Of a DNA stretch of 44,397 nucleotides, positions 31,790-39,804 are shown piece by piece. The DNA lies in assembly GCA_938002665.1 (NCBI GenBank), contig CALLAE010000160.1, forward strand, positions 1 through 44,397. The letters are read 5' to 3'. The translations under genes were made by a program, and so were the position numbers. Numbering within the stretch: the first letter of the stretch is position 1; every line of letters begins with the position of its first letter. Below the pieces are notes generated by a model, which saw only the letters and a list, made by a program, of their open reading frames with translations, was not told where the DNA came from and did no database searches. The DNA is from an uncultured Saprospiraceae bacterium (GTDB lineage Bacteria; Bacteroidota; Bacteroidia; Chitinophagales; Saprospiraceae).

Positions 31790-33586
31790 TTAAAACAAAC
31801 TAGTAAACCCAAAATGTGCCTTAGGCCGCCCAAAATCAAAACCCTGTCCCTGCCCTCTGCCTACAGCAATGGAAAAATTGAACATACCTACTTTCGTCTC
31901 AAAGATGAGTCCAGCACCTAATCCGATCAGCACATCCCCAGAGCCTGCATCTTCTACGCTTTCCACATAACCCACATCTACAAAAGGTGCAGAGAAATAA
32001 GAATTCTCAGACAATAATAATCTGTACTCTAAAGTACTCACCGCATAATAAGACGTAAAAATAGAAGCCTCATCAAAACCTCTCAGCAACTGATTACCAC
32101 CTATCTGAAATTTTTCATTATTACGTAGTCCATCCGCATCTGTGGTATAGCGCCACCCGCCTCTAAGTTGCAGTCCCACTGTTCCTCTCCGTGCGATGGG
32201 TCTAAAAATGGAGGTATGTGTGCTGAACTGAAAGCGCGGCGCCACCAGGTCCAAGTTCTCGTATTGCTTCTGGAAATCTATCGCTTCTGTGCTCAGTGAT
32301 AATATGCTCTGATCCAGTAATATTTTTCGCTGCCCTGCTACGAGTCCTAGCTTGAGCGCATAGCCTCTGCGGGGATTGAACCTATGATCTAAGCCTGTCT
32401 TAAAGAACTCCACCGCTATACCTGACTGTGTCACACTGAGGTCATCAGGTAACATGCCAGTCGTCAGTAGCTCCATAGTATCTACTTGTATAATCTTAGA
32501 AGACTCTACATTCCAGGTGAGGGAAACATAATCAGTACTATTAATCAGGTACTGAACTCCTAGGTCAGAATGTACGGTCTGAAAATTCAGAGCATTACGT
32601 CTGATATCAAATTTAGCATCTATAGCAAAAGGCGTATCAAGAAGGTAAGGATAATTAAACTTAAAGTCGAGCTTCTGTTGCTCTGGTCGCAGCCGCTCAT
32701 AATTAAAGTAGAAGTACTCTCCATAACCTAACTTATTCAGTAGCTCGGCACTGAGATCCAGAGAAAGGAAGAGTTGCTTGCCCATAACCTGATTAGTCGG
32801 AATGACGCCAAAGATCATGTCAAAGCGACTGGTGTTTTTAGCCTTGACATATAGATTGAGGGAAGCGTAGTCATAGATGAAGCTGAGGGCTGGCTCTTGT
32901 TCCGTTTTTAGAAAAGCTAGCTTATCTAATTTCCTTTGGACGGCTTTCACATTAGTCTGATTGAAGGCTTCTCCCTTGTGCAAGTCTAGATAGTTTTTGA
33001 GATAACCTTGTCGGATTTCTACATCGCCATGGATAATAATACTATCCATAATTATCTTTCTACCCTCTTCCACCATCATATTACCTGACACAATTCCGCC
33101 CTGAAGATTCAATTCTTGGAGTCTGATCATCGCAAAAGGATACCCATTGTCGGCATAATAACCAGCTAATCTATTTCTCATGGTGACAAACTCCTCTCCT
33201 GTTCTAGGATTGTCTATATCTAACTGAGCAAGTAAGTCTACGCTGAGAGAATCTAGTACTAAAGATTCGAAATCATATCTAGGTCCTACATGTACATAGG
33301 CTTTATCTTCCTGAAACAAAGTATCTGTAACAATAGAATCTATAGAACTTTCCAGATAGCTTTCCTTAATAAGCTCAGCGATCATCAGTTCTAGTTGCTG
33401 TTGTGAGGTCTTATCTTTTGTTGGCTGTATGGAAACCTCAGAAATTTTCTTGTCAGAATCACAGGTCTGTATGATGCTAAGTGCGGGGCTTTGAGCAGCT
33501 AAGGATATAGAGAACAAAAGGAATAAAAAACAATATGGTCTGCTACCTAACAATAGAATAAATTTGCGCACCAAAGATAAAGGCAT
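31790..33586 (-). CDS. BamA/TamA-like outer-membrane protein (POTRA plus surface-antigen barrel)
   Basis: A 598-residue Omp85-superfamily protein. The signal peptide lies in residues 1-31 (hydrophobic CFLFLLFSISLAAQ). Residues about 45-240 carry POTRA-like modules: ELIKESYLESSIDSI, NRLAGYYADNGYPFAMI, DSIIIHGDVEIRQGYLKNYL and NVKAVQRKLDKLAFLK. The C-terminal barrel has EFFKTGLDHRFNPRRGYALK, GGNQLLRGFDEASIFTSYYA (the L6-type RGF motif), YFSAPFVDVGYVE, and ends HFGFTSLF with a terminal Phe as BAM requires. It is short for BamA and better fits accessory TamA-like or D15 proteins. It is divergent from hemW with only 26 bp between start codons. Confidence 0.85.
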   Translation of the reverse strand: MPLSLVRKFILLLGSRPYCFLFLLFSISLAAQSPALSIIQTCDSDKKISEVSIQPTKDKTSQQQLELMIAELIKESYLESSIDSIVTDTLFQEDKAYVHVGPRYDFESLVLDSLSVDLLAQLDIDNPRTGEEFVTMRNRLAGYYADNGYPFAMIRLQELNLQGGIVSGNMMVEEGRKIIMDSIIIHGDVEIRQGYLKNYLDLHKGEAFNQTNVKAVQRKLDKLAFLKTEQEPALSFIYDYASLNLYVKAKNTSRFDMIFGVIPTNQVMGKQLFLSLDLSAELLNKLGYGEYFYFNYERLRPEQQKLDFKFNYPYLLDTPFAIDAKFDIRRNALNFQTVHSDLGVQYLINSTDYVSLTWNVESSKIIQVDTMELLTTGMLPDDLSVTQSGIAVEFFKTGLDHRFNPRRGYALKLGLVAGQRKILLDQSILSLSTEAIDFQKQYENLDLVAPRFQFSTHTSIFRPIARRGTVGLQLRGGWRYTTDADGLRNNEKFQIGGNQLLRGFDEASIFTSYYAVSTLEYRLLLSENSYFSAPFVDVGYVESVEDAGSGDVLIGLGAGLIFETKVGMFNFSIAVGRGQGQGFDFGRPKAHFGFTSLF

Positions 33587-33612
33587 TTGAACTTAGAAGT
33601 GGTATAACGTTT

Positions 33613-34743
33613 ATGGCAGGTATTTACATACATATTCCCTTTTGCAAACAGGCTTGCCATTACTGCAATTTTCACTTTTCCACTTCCTTAGGACAAAAAG
33701 AAGAACTGCTCGCAGCGATCATCCGTGAAATAGACTTGCAAAAAGACTACTTAGCCCAAGCAACGATAGAGACGATATACTTTGGCGGTGGGACTCCTTC
33801 TATACTTTCTGCTGGAGAAATAGAAGCTATTCTCAGCACTATAGCTAAGCATCACAGCATCGCTCCTGATGCTGAGCTCACCCTAGAAGCCAACCCTGAC
33901 GATCTCAATGCCAAAAAGCTATCAGAACTAAAATCTGCTGGCATCAAGAGACTGAGCATCGGCATACAATCTTTTCATGACAATGATCTCGCATGGATGA
34001 ACAGGAGCCATGATGCAAGTGAAGCAAGAAAATGTTTAGATCTAGCTAGAGCGGAGGGCTTTGATAATCTATCTGCAGATCTCATCTTTGGGAGCAATAC
34101 CACGACGACTCAGCTATGGCAAGAAAATCTAGAAATCGCAGCAGCATATAAGCTGCAACATCTTTCCTGCTACAGTCTGACGGTGGAAAAAGGTACAGCG
34201 CTTAATCATTTTATCCAGTCTGGTAAGATAACAGCACCACCCGAAAGTCTTGCTGAAGAACAGTTTAACCTGACTATGGATTTTCTCAGAGACCATGGTT
34301 ACGAGCATTATGAGATTTCCAATTATGCAAAAAACAAACAATACTCTAGGCATAACACTAACTACTGGAAGCAGGTAAGCTATCTAGGCATCGGCCCTTC
34401 TGCACATTCTTACAATGGCAATAACCGTCAGTGGAATATTGCACATAATGCTAAGTATATTTCTAGCCTGAAGGAAAACAAGTTGTTAGCTGAGATAGAA
34501 GAGCTGAGCAAGACTGACCAAATAAATGAATACCTCCTGACGGGCTTAAGAACTATGTGGGGATGTAATCAGCGACACCTAGATGGGTTGCATCCAGAAT
34601 GGAAACGCTTTATCGAAGAAGACCTAGCGGAGCAGATAGAGCAGAAAAACATCACTGAAGACAACAACCACCTATATCTCACCGCTAAAGGTAAACTGAT
34701 GGCAGATACAATTATCAGTCAATTATTTCTAACTAATGAGTGA
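33613..34743 (+). CDS. hemW: Radical SAM heme chaperone HemW (coproporphyrinogen oxidase-like)
   Basis: A 376-residue cytoplasmic protein. The radical-SAM CxxxCxxC motif is C11-C15-C18 in IPFCKQACHYCNF, with the fourth HemN Cys replaced, as in HemW. Further hallmarks are YFGGGTPS (57-63), LEANPDD, RLSIGIQSFHDNDLAWMNRSH, NLSADLIFG and YEISNYAKNKQYSRHNTNYW. HemW is thought to deliver heme rather than oxidise coproporphyrinogen. Its 3' end overlaps the start of the HEVGH protein by 8 bp, implying coupled translation. Confidence 0.93.
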   Translation: MAGIYIHIPFCKQACHYCNFHFSTSLGQKEELLAAIIREIDLQKDYLAQATIETIYFGGGTPSILSAGEIEAILSTIAKHHSIAPDAELTLEANPDDLNAKKLSELKSAGIKRLSIGIQSFHDNDLAWMNRSHDASEARKCLDLARAEGFDNLSADLIFGSNTTTTQLWQENLEIAAAYKLQHLSCYSLTVEKGTALNHFIQSGKITAPPESLAEEQFNLTMDFLRDHGYEHYEISNYAKNKQYSRHNTNYWKQVSYLGIGPSAHSYNGNNRQWNIAHNAKYISSLKENKLLAEIEELSKTDQINEYLLTGLRTMWGCNQRHLDGLHPEWKRFIEEDLAEQIEQKNITEDNNHLYLTAKGKLMADTIISQLFLTNE

Positions 34744-35338
34744 TACAATTCTGCATGCTCAGCTCATCCGACCTGCAGAGGATGGGAAGTACGGTTATCA
34801 GTATTCTCTTCCCATGGTAGAGTTGCTTTCTAGAGTCTCTGGTGTAGATAAGAGCATAATCGCTGCTACCAAATTATATCCTAGAACAACTCTCAGATAT
34901 ATTCCCTTCTATCCTGCTCACAAAGGAGGAGGAGCCATAACCTTGGGTAACCACAAAAAACACAGCATCACTTATACCGAGAACTTCTTCTCTGGTGATC
35001 ATGCGCTTTTCGGTAATGCTGCCTATGCTAACAATACTGCCACTTGGTTACGTATGTCCGCGCATGAGGTGGGGCATCTGGAACATGCACATAGATATCG
35101 CTCTTTAGTTATCTATCTTATCGTATTTATCTATCAATATCTCAGGTACGGACATGATGCAGCACCGCTAGAGCAAGAAGCAGAGAGAGGGCCACGGGAA
35201 CTGAGGCGATTTATAGCATTTACAAATAGGATACAGGGCCATCATAGCCTGACACAACTTATGGAAGCTGAGCTGCCAGACTCTGCCAAGGTGGAAAAAA
35301 TTGCGGCTTGGTGGACTGATTTTACCTCTCAAAGCTAG
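34736..35338 (+). CDS. Small putative metallopeptidase with HEVGH motif
   Basis: A 200-residue protein of no known function. The metallopeptidase-like HExxH motif is H110-E-V-G-H114 within MSAHEVGHLEHAHRYRS, followed by a short hydrophobic segment (LVIYLIVFIYQYL, 124-136) and PLEQEAERG, where E148 or E150 could be a third zinc ligand. There is no signal peptide; the hydrophobic stretch may pack against or enter the membrane. The gene starts within the last 8 bp of hemW. Zinc protease activity is inferred from the motif only. A link to heme handling is suggested by the overlap alone. Confidence 0.75.
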   Translation: MSDTILHAQLIRPAEDGKYGYQYSLPMVELLSRVSGVDKSIIAATKLYPRTTLRYIPFYPAHKGGGAITLGNHKKHSITYTENFFSGDHALFGNAAYANNTATWLRMSAHEVGHLEHAHRYRSLVIYLIVFIYQYLRYGHDAAPLEQEAERGPRELRRFIAFTNRIQGHHSLTQLMEAELPDSAKVEKIAAWWTDFTSQS

Positions 35339-35437
35339 ATTTCCGAAGAAATATTATTCTTCAAGCAACGAATAATAGATATCTTGGATATAGTAATTGT
35401 ACAATCTCCTTTACTCACTTCCGTTAAAACTCATTTT

Positions 35438-37339
35438 ATGAGAACACTAATACTAGCTTTTACACTTTTCTTTACCCTGCCCTTGCTTTCCCAAAACGTT
35501 GCTCCAGATTTCTCCTTAACAGATACAGAAGGAGCTGTCCACAATCTATATGAGGATTACTTAGACCAAGGCAAGACAGTTTTTATTGCCGTAGGTGCTG
35601 TCTGGTCTCCTTTTGATGAAGTATTCATGGAAGCGGGAGTCTTACAGGATTTTCAGAACGAATTTGTGCCTTCGGGTAATGCAGTCTTACTATGGATTGA
35701 TCCTAATAATCCGACTTTGGAAGACTTTCAAGGCAGTGGTCCACTAAATCTCAGTGGTTATGACCATGTCGCCAACAGCAACTTCCCTCTTATAAGCACA
35801 ACTGAAGAATTTGTAGAGAAATATAACATAGCATGGTTTCCCTCAGTGAGAATGATTTGTCCTGACAGAACCTATATATCTGATGAAATAGACTCCACTC
35901 TTTTCTATGGTGAACTAGAATCTGCAGAGTATATAGCTGAGCAAATGTTTGAGTTTTGTGGTACTGAATTTAATCTGGCTTCTATAACTGGACAGGTGTA
36001 CCATGATGAAAATAATGACTGTAGCCAAGACGCCTCAGAAGAAACCAACCTTGCTAATATTAAGGCAATAGTAGATGGCCCTAATGGCACCTTCACAAGG
36101 TATACTAATGACATGGGTGCCATGAGAATGTTTGCTGCTGAAGGCGACTACAGTATCAACTTATGCCCTCCTAATGATCTGTGGTCCGTCTGTAACAACC
36201 CACAAGAAGTAACGATATCTAGTGTAGACCAATTAGAAAATATTGAATTCGGATTACAGACTGATACAGAATGTCCTAGAATAGAAGCGCAGATTACCTC
36301 TCCTATTTTGAGAAGATGTTTTACCTCACAGGTTATTGTTGATTATTGCAACAATGGAACCCTGCCAGCGGATGATGCTTTTCTCGAGGTAGAGTTAGAT
36401 GAGTATATGACCTTCGAAAATTCAGTGCCTGATCCTAGTTTTGTGAATGGCAATATCTTGAGATATGAGCTAGGAACAGTTCCTAGTCTAGAATGTGGAA
36501 GAGTACATATTTTTGTGTATATCGAATGCGACACCACCATCTTTGGTTTAGAGCAATGTTACTCCGTAACTTTTGGCCCATCACCTAACTGTGACAACAA
36601 AGAATCTGATACCGATACTGAATGCCAGGAAATCAGAGGAGCCTACGATCCTAATGACAAAAGAGCTTTCCCTCTCAGCGGTAGTGATGACTATACCATT
36701 CTTCCTAACGAAGAAATCAAGTATCAGATCAGATTCCAGAACACTGGTACAGACACTGCATTTAATGTATTTGTAGAAGATGTCATTTCTCCTTATCTAG
36801 ATATCAGTACATTCAGAAAAGGACAGTCTAGCCACCCTTACGAATTGACTATCGATGAAAGAAGAAAGGCCATATTCAGATTTGATAACATCATGCTACC
36901 TGACAGCAATGTCAATCTTGAAGCTAGTAATGGATTTATAAACTACTATATCTCACAAAAGGAAGATCTAGACAATGGCGTTCATATCACCAATGAAGCT
37001 GCCATCTATTTTGATTTTAATGAACCGGTATGGACTAATCGTACGGACCACGAAGTCGATGATGGAACTTCGCTGGTGCAAGAAACCGATTCTGAGATAG
37101 CCTTCTCTCTAAGTCCTAATCCTGCCAATGATCAATTAAGAATAGATATCGCAAGCAGAGAATGGAAAAATGGAACTGTGGACATTTTAGATCTACATGG
37201 CAAAAAGCTTGTCACTAAGAGTATAGCTCAAGATGTCCTAATTCTTAATGTGTCGGAACTAGGTAGTGGCCTCTATCTTGTACATCTGAGAGATCAAGAC
37301 GATCGCTGTGCTACACAAAAGCTAACTATAATGAAATAA
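35438..37339 (+). CDS. Secreted redoxin-like protein with SdrD/DUF11-type domains and T9SS sorting domain
   Basis: The start at 35438 (MRTLILAFTLFFTLPLLSQ, clear signal peptide) gives 633 residues; an upstream frame start at 35384 adds 18 non-signal residues. Residues about 20-180 are a redoxin/AhpC-TSA-like fold (APDFSLTDTEGAVHNLYEDY, KTVFIAVGAVWSPFDEVFME), but the position of the usual WCxPC reads WSPFDE, so the redox cysteines are gone. Next is an SdrD-B/Cna-B-like module (ITGQVYHDENNDCSQD) and a DUF11-like bacterial surface domain (EEIKYQIRFQNTGTDTAFNV, ITNEAAIYFDFNEPVWTN). Residues about 556-633 are a T9SS type A sorting domain (FSLSPNPANDQLRIDI). A strong terminator follows. Function is likely structural or adhesive. 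Confidence 0.85.
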   Translation: MRTLILAFTLFFTLPLLSQNVAPDFSLTDTEGAVHNLYEDYLDQGKTVFIAVGAVWSPFDEVFMEAGVLQDFQNEFVPSGNAVLLWIDPNNPTLEDFQGSGPLNLSGYDHVANSNFPLISTTEEFVEKYNIAWFPSVRMICPDRTYISDEIDSTLFYGELESAEYIAEQMFEFCGTEFNLASITGQVYHDENNDCSQDASEETNLANIKAIVDGPNGTFTRYTNDMGAMRMFAAEGDYSINLCPPNDLWSVCNNPQEVTISSVDQLENIEFGLQTDTECPRIEAQITSPILRRCFTSQVIVDYCNNGTLPADDAFLEVELDEYMTFENSVPDPSFVNGNILRYELGTVPSLECGRVHIFVYIECDTTIFGLEQCYSVTFGPSPNCDNKESDTDTECQEIRGAYDPNDKRAFPLSGSDDYTILPNEEIKYQIRFQNTGTDTAFNVFVEDVISPYLDISTFRKGQSSHPYELTIDERRKAIFRFDNIMLPDSNVNLEASNGFINYYISQKEDLDNGVHITNEAAIYFDFNEPVWTNRTDHEVDDGTSLVQETDSEIAFSLSPNPANDQLRIDIASREWKNGTVDILDLHGKKLVTKSIAQDVLILNVSELGSGLYLVHLRDQDDRCATQKLTIMK

Positions 37340-37363
37340 CAAACCGTATCGATCAATACGTTA

Positions 37364-37396
37364 TAAAGCCAATCCCTTGTGGGTTGGCTTTTTTTA
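37364..37396 (+). terminator. Intrinsic terminator after the redoxin-like T9SS gene
   Basis: AAAGCCAATCCC and GGGTTGGCTTT form a strong stem around TTGT, followed by a T-run, about 25 bp after the stop codon. Shortly after, at about 37428-37465, a stretch (CTTTGTGTCTTGTCCTGAGA and ACAAAATAC) weakly resembles the left half of the palindromic element at the window start. Confidence 0.88.
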
Positions 37397-37465
37397 TGAC
37401 CCTCTAATCCACCTCAATGGGGACCTTTGTGTCTTGTCCTGAGATACTTTGTCAGTTACAAAATA

Positions 37466-38635
37466 CTAGTTGTAAGAATTCAAAATAACCTTCATAGACA
37501 TAGTCGCCCAGTGATGAAGCTGCTGAGGATTAGTAGACTTGAATTCTGGTGATCTTGTTGTAACAGAAGCCATAAATTCTAAATACTGAAACAGCTGAAC
37601 CTTAGCCCCTATATACCCTTCCAGTACTACTTTCCTAGTATCCGCAAAAGAAACAAAATGTCTATCCCCAGCGCCAAAGAGACCATTCAGATGGGCATTA
37701 TACAAAACCAACCTAGCACTGCCGCCCATCACCAAAGAATAGGCAAAGTAGCCATCTGCTACACTGAGGATACTAAAGTTATGAGTATCTGTATACCCAA
37801 GATTGTCTATAAACTTATCACCCTTCATCACCTTCCCTAAGTCAAATCCGAAACCTAGATTAGTATAGTAGCCGATGTTAACATCTGGTCTCAACTGCAG
37901 CTGAAAAGTTTTGATAGGTTTCCATACCACAGCCTCCACAGACAAAGAATACATGAAAAGTGGAAACATGGCTGGTAAGATCTGACCACTCTGATAAGGC
38001 TTAGAACTATCCCTATCCCACAAGGTAGGTGTAGGTCTTTCCGTGCCAAAATAATCCGACCCATGAAAAAAATTCTGCAGCCCCTTGGCTATACTTAAGC
38101 CAGCAAAGCCAAAAGTAAAAGCCGTATTGAAAGCATAATCAAACTTTCTTGCAGACCCAGCTATTAGTTTGTTACCCTCATAACGCTTGGCAGATCTAAA
38201 ACCCGTAAAGGAAGAAAAAGGCCTGTCCGCATCCAGACTATACCCATCCGCAATAGCGAGTCGATATATCTCAGTCGTGTCGGATATGTGCGCAGGCATG
38301 AAACCATTAGAGATAAATGAGATTTCGTGCTTCTCTTGCTCTAATCTAAATCTTAGATCTCGCATAATAGGCTTAGCTACAAAATCATCTATTCTCTTCC
38401 TTATAAAAGGCAGCCCCATGATATCGTTATCCATCTCATAGCCATAGGCTGTCACACGAAAGCCGATGGTGAAATTTCTACTGATATTAACGCCTGTTCT
38501 TAGAAAGTCTGCATAGTGGTCTTGGTCCAGAGCGACTTCTAGACCAGCAAAATCTCTTTCTTGTGCAGGCAGGCAAGTCCCAATATATACTGCCAGAAAT
38601 AGGGTGATGATTAACTTTAGCATTCCGAGTTTCAT
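37466..38635 (-). CDS. LpxR-like (DUF2219) outer-membrane protein
   Basis: A 389-residue exported protein (signal peptide ending near CLPAQ, residue 25). The pattern fits the lipid A 3'-O-deacylase LpxR family: an N-terminal acidic strand then RNFTIGFRVTAYG, comparable to the family's DRNYTNGxRxS, and a central QNFFHGSDYFG with H191 then PTPTLWDRD, comparable to the family's H-x5-7-P-x-GWDxQ region that carries the catalytic His. Later segments alternate as beta-strands and the protein ends MKVILNSYN. Lipid A deacylation at the outer membrane is suggested, but the match is motif-level and the catalytic set is not fully verified. It is divergent from the CoA-transferase gene (26 bp). Confidence 0.6.
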   Translation of the reverse strand: MKLGMLKLIITLFLAVYIGTCLPAQERDFAGLEVALDQDHYADFLRTGVNISRNFTIGFRVTAYGYEMDNDIMGLPFIRKRIDDFVAKPIMRDLRFRLEQEKHEISFISNGFMPAHISDTTEIYRLAIADGYSLDADRPFSSFTGFRSAKRYEGNKLIAGSARKFDYAFNTAFTFGFAGLSIAKGLQNFFHGSDYFGTERPTPTLWDRDSSKPYQSGQILPAMFPLFMYSLSVEAVVWKPIKTFQLQLRPDVNIGYYTNLGFGFDLGKVMKGDKFIDNLGYTDTHNFSILSVADGYFAYSLVMGGSARLVLYNAHLNGLFGAGDRHFVSFADTRKVVLEGYIGAKVQLFQYLEFMASVTTRSPEFKSTNPQQLHHWATMSMKVILNSYN

Positions 38636-38661
38636 GCCCTAAATCTAGTAACTTTAGCGCT

Positions 38662-39747
38662 ATGGAATTCAAATTTAATTCAGAGATATTTAAAGACTTG
38701 GTTATTGTAGAACTGGCTAGTGTGCTGGCTGGTCCTGCTGTGGGGTTGTTTTTTGCAGAGCTAGGTGCGAAGGTGATCAAGATAGAAAATAGAAAGACTG
38801 GTGGTGATGTTACGAGATCTTGGAAACATCCCAAGGAACATGCCCACTCCTCTACCTCCGCTTACTACCATTCGGTCAACTGGCACAAAGAAGTCAAGAT
38901 GATGGATCTATCATTAGAAAATGAAAAGGAAGAAGTCGTAGCTCTGATAGAATCAGCAGATGTAGTCATCTCTAATTTCAGAATGGGTTCATCACAAAAA
39001 CTAGGCATGGATTATGAAAGCTTAAAGAAGAAAAACCCTTCTCTACTCTACGGCTCTATCACTGCCTATGGTTCTAATGATCCCCGCCCCGGTTTTGATG
39101 CGCTGCTACAAGCAGAAACTGGATGGATGTATATGAATGGCCAGACAGGAGGTCCTCCCACAAAAATGCCTGTCGCGCTGATAGATCTCCTAGCTGCCCA
39201 CCAGCTTAAAGAAGGCCTACTAGTAGCCTTAATAAAGAAACTCAAAACTGGACAGGGCAGTCATGTAACAGTTTCGCTTTACGATGCCGCTCTTTCAGCT
39301 CTCGCAAACCAAGCCAGTAACTATCTCAACCTTGACCTCATCCCTCAACGCAAAGGTTCGCTCCATCCCAACATAGCGCCTTACGGAGAAGTCTTCTCTA
39401 CCAGAGATGGAGAAGCTATACTACTCGCAATAGGAAATGACGAGCAGTTCAGAGGGCTCTGCGAAGTGCTAGATTCCACCCAGCTCAAAGACGACGATTT
39501 CAAGAGCAATCATGATAGGTTGCAGAATAGAGCAGCGCTTGGAAAGATATTGGAAGATGCAATGGGCCGTATAGAAGCTAAAGTATTGTTTGAAAAAGCA
39601 GCAGATCTTAAAGTGCCTTTAGGGAAGATTAGAAATATGGAGCAAGTATTTAGCGATGAGCTGAGTCAGCCATTAATACTAAATCAAGAAGAAGAGGAGG
39701 GCGAGAGCAAAAGAGTGCGGACAGTTGTCTTCAAAATGCAAGAATAA
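38662..39747 (+). CDS. Class III (CaiB/BaiF) CoA-transferase
   Basis: A 361-residue cytoplasmic enzyme. The N-terminal motif is LVIVELASVLAGPAVGLFFAELGAKVIKIE, followed by a GDVTRSW loop, DVVISNFRMGSSQKLGMDYE, LLYGSITAYGSNDPRPGFDA and the catalytic Asp175 in MPVALIDLLAAHQLKEGLL. Class III enzymes move CoA between carboxylic acids through an aspartyl-CoA anhydride. At 361 residues it is slightly short (380-430 is usual), mainly in the C-terminal part. The donor and acceptor acids are unknown, and no neighbouring gene names a pathway. Confidence 0.92.
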   Translation: MEFKFNSEIFKDLVIVELASVLAGPAVGLFFAELGAKVIKIENRKTGGDVTRSWKHPKEHAHSSTSAYYHSVNWHKEVKMMDLSLENEKEEVVALIESADVVISNFRMGSSQKLGMDYESLKKKNPSLLYGSITAYGSNDPRPGFDALLQAETGWMYMNGQTGGPPTKMPVALIDLLAAHQLKEGLLVALIKKLKTGQGSHVTVSLYDAALSALANQASNYLNLDLIPQRKGSLHPNIAPYGEVFSTRDGEAILLAIGNDEQFRGLCEVLDSTQLKDDDFKSNHDRLQNRAALGKILEDAMGRIEAKVLFEKAADLKVPLGKIRNMEQVFSDELSQPLILNQEEEEGESKRVRTVVFKMQE

Positions 39748-39804
39748 AAGAATGATCACGGAGCAAAAGCTCTATGACCATTTATATTTCTCAATTTAGA
39801 TAAC

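Noticed and set aside
37428..37465. Possible further copy of the 104-bp palindromic element
   Set aside because: Only short pieces (TGTCTTGTC, ACAAAATAC) agree, with gaps and no right arm; too weak to call.
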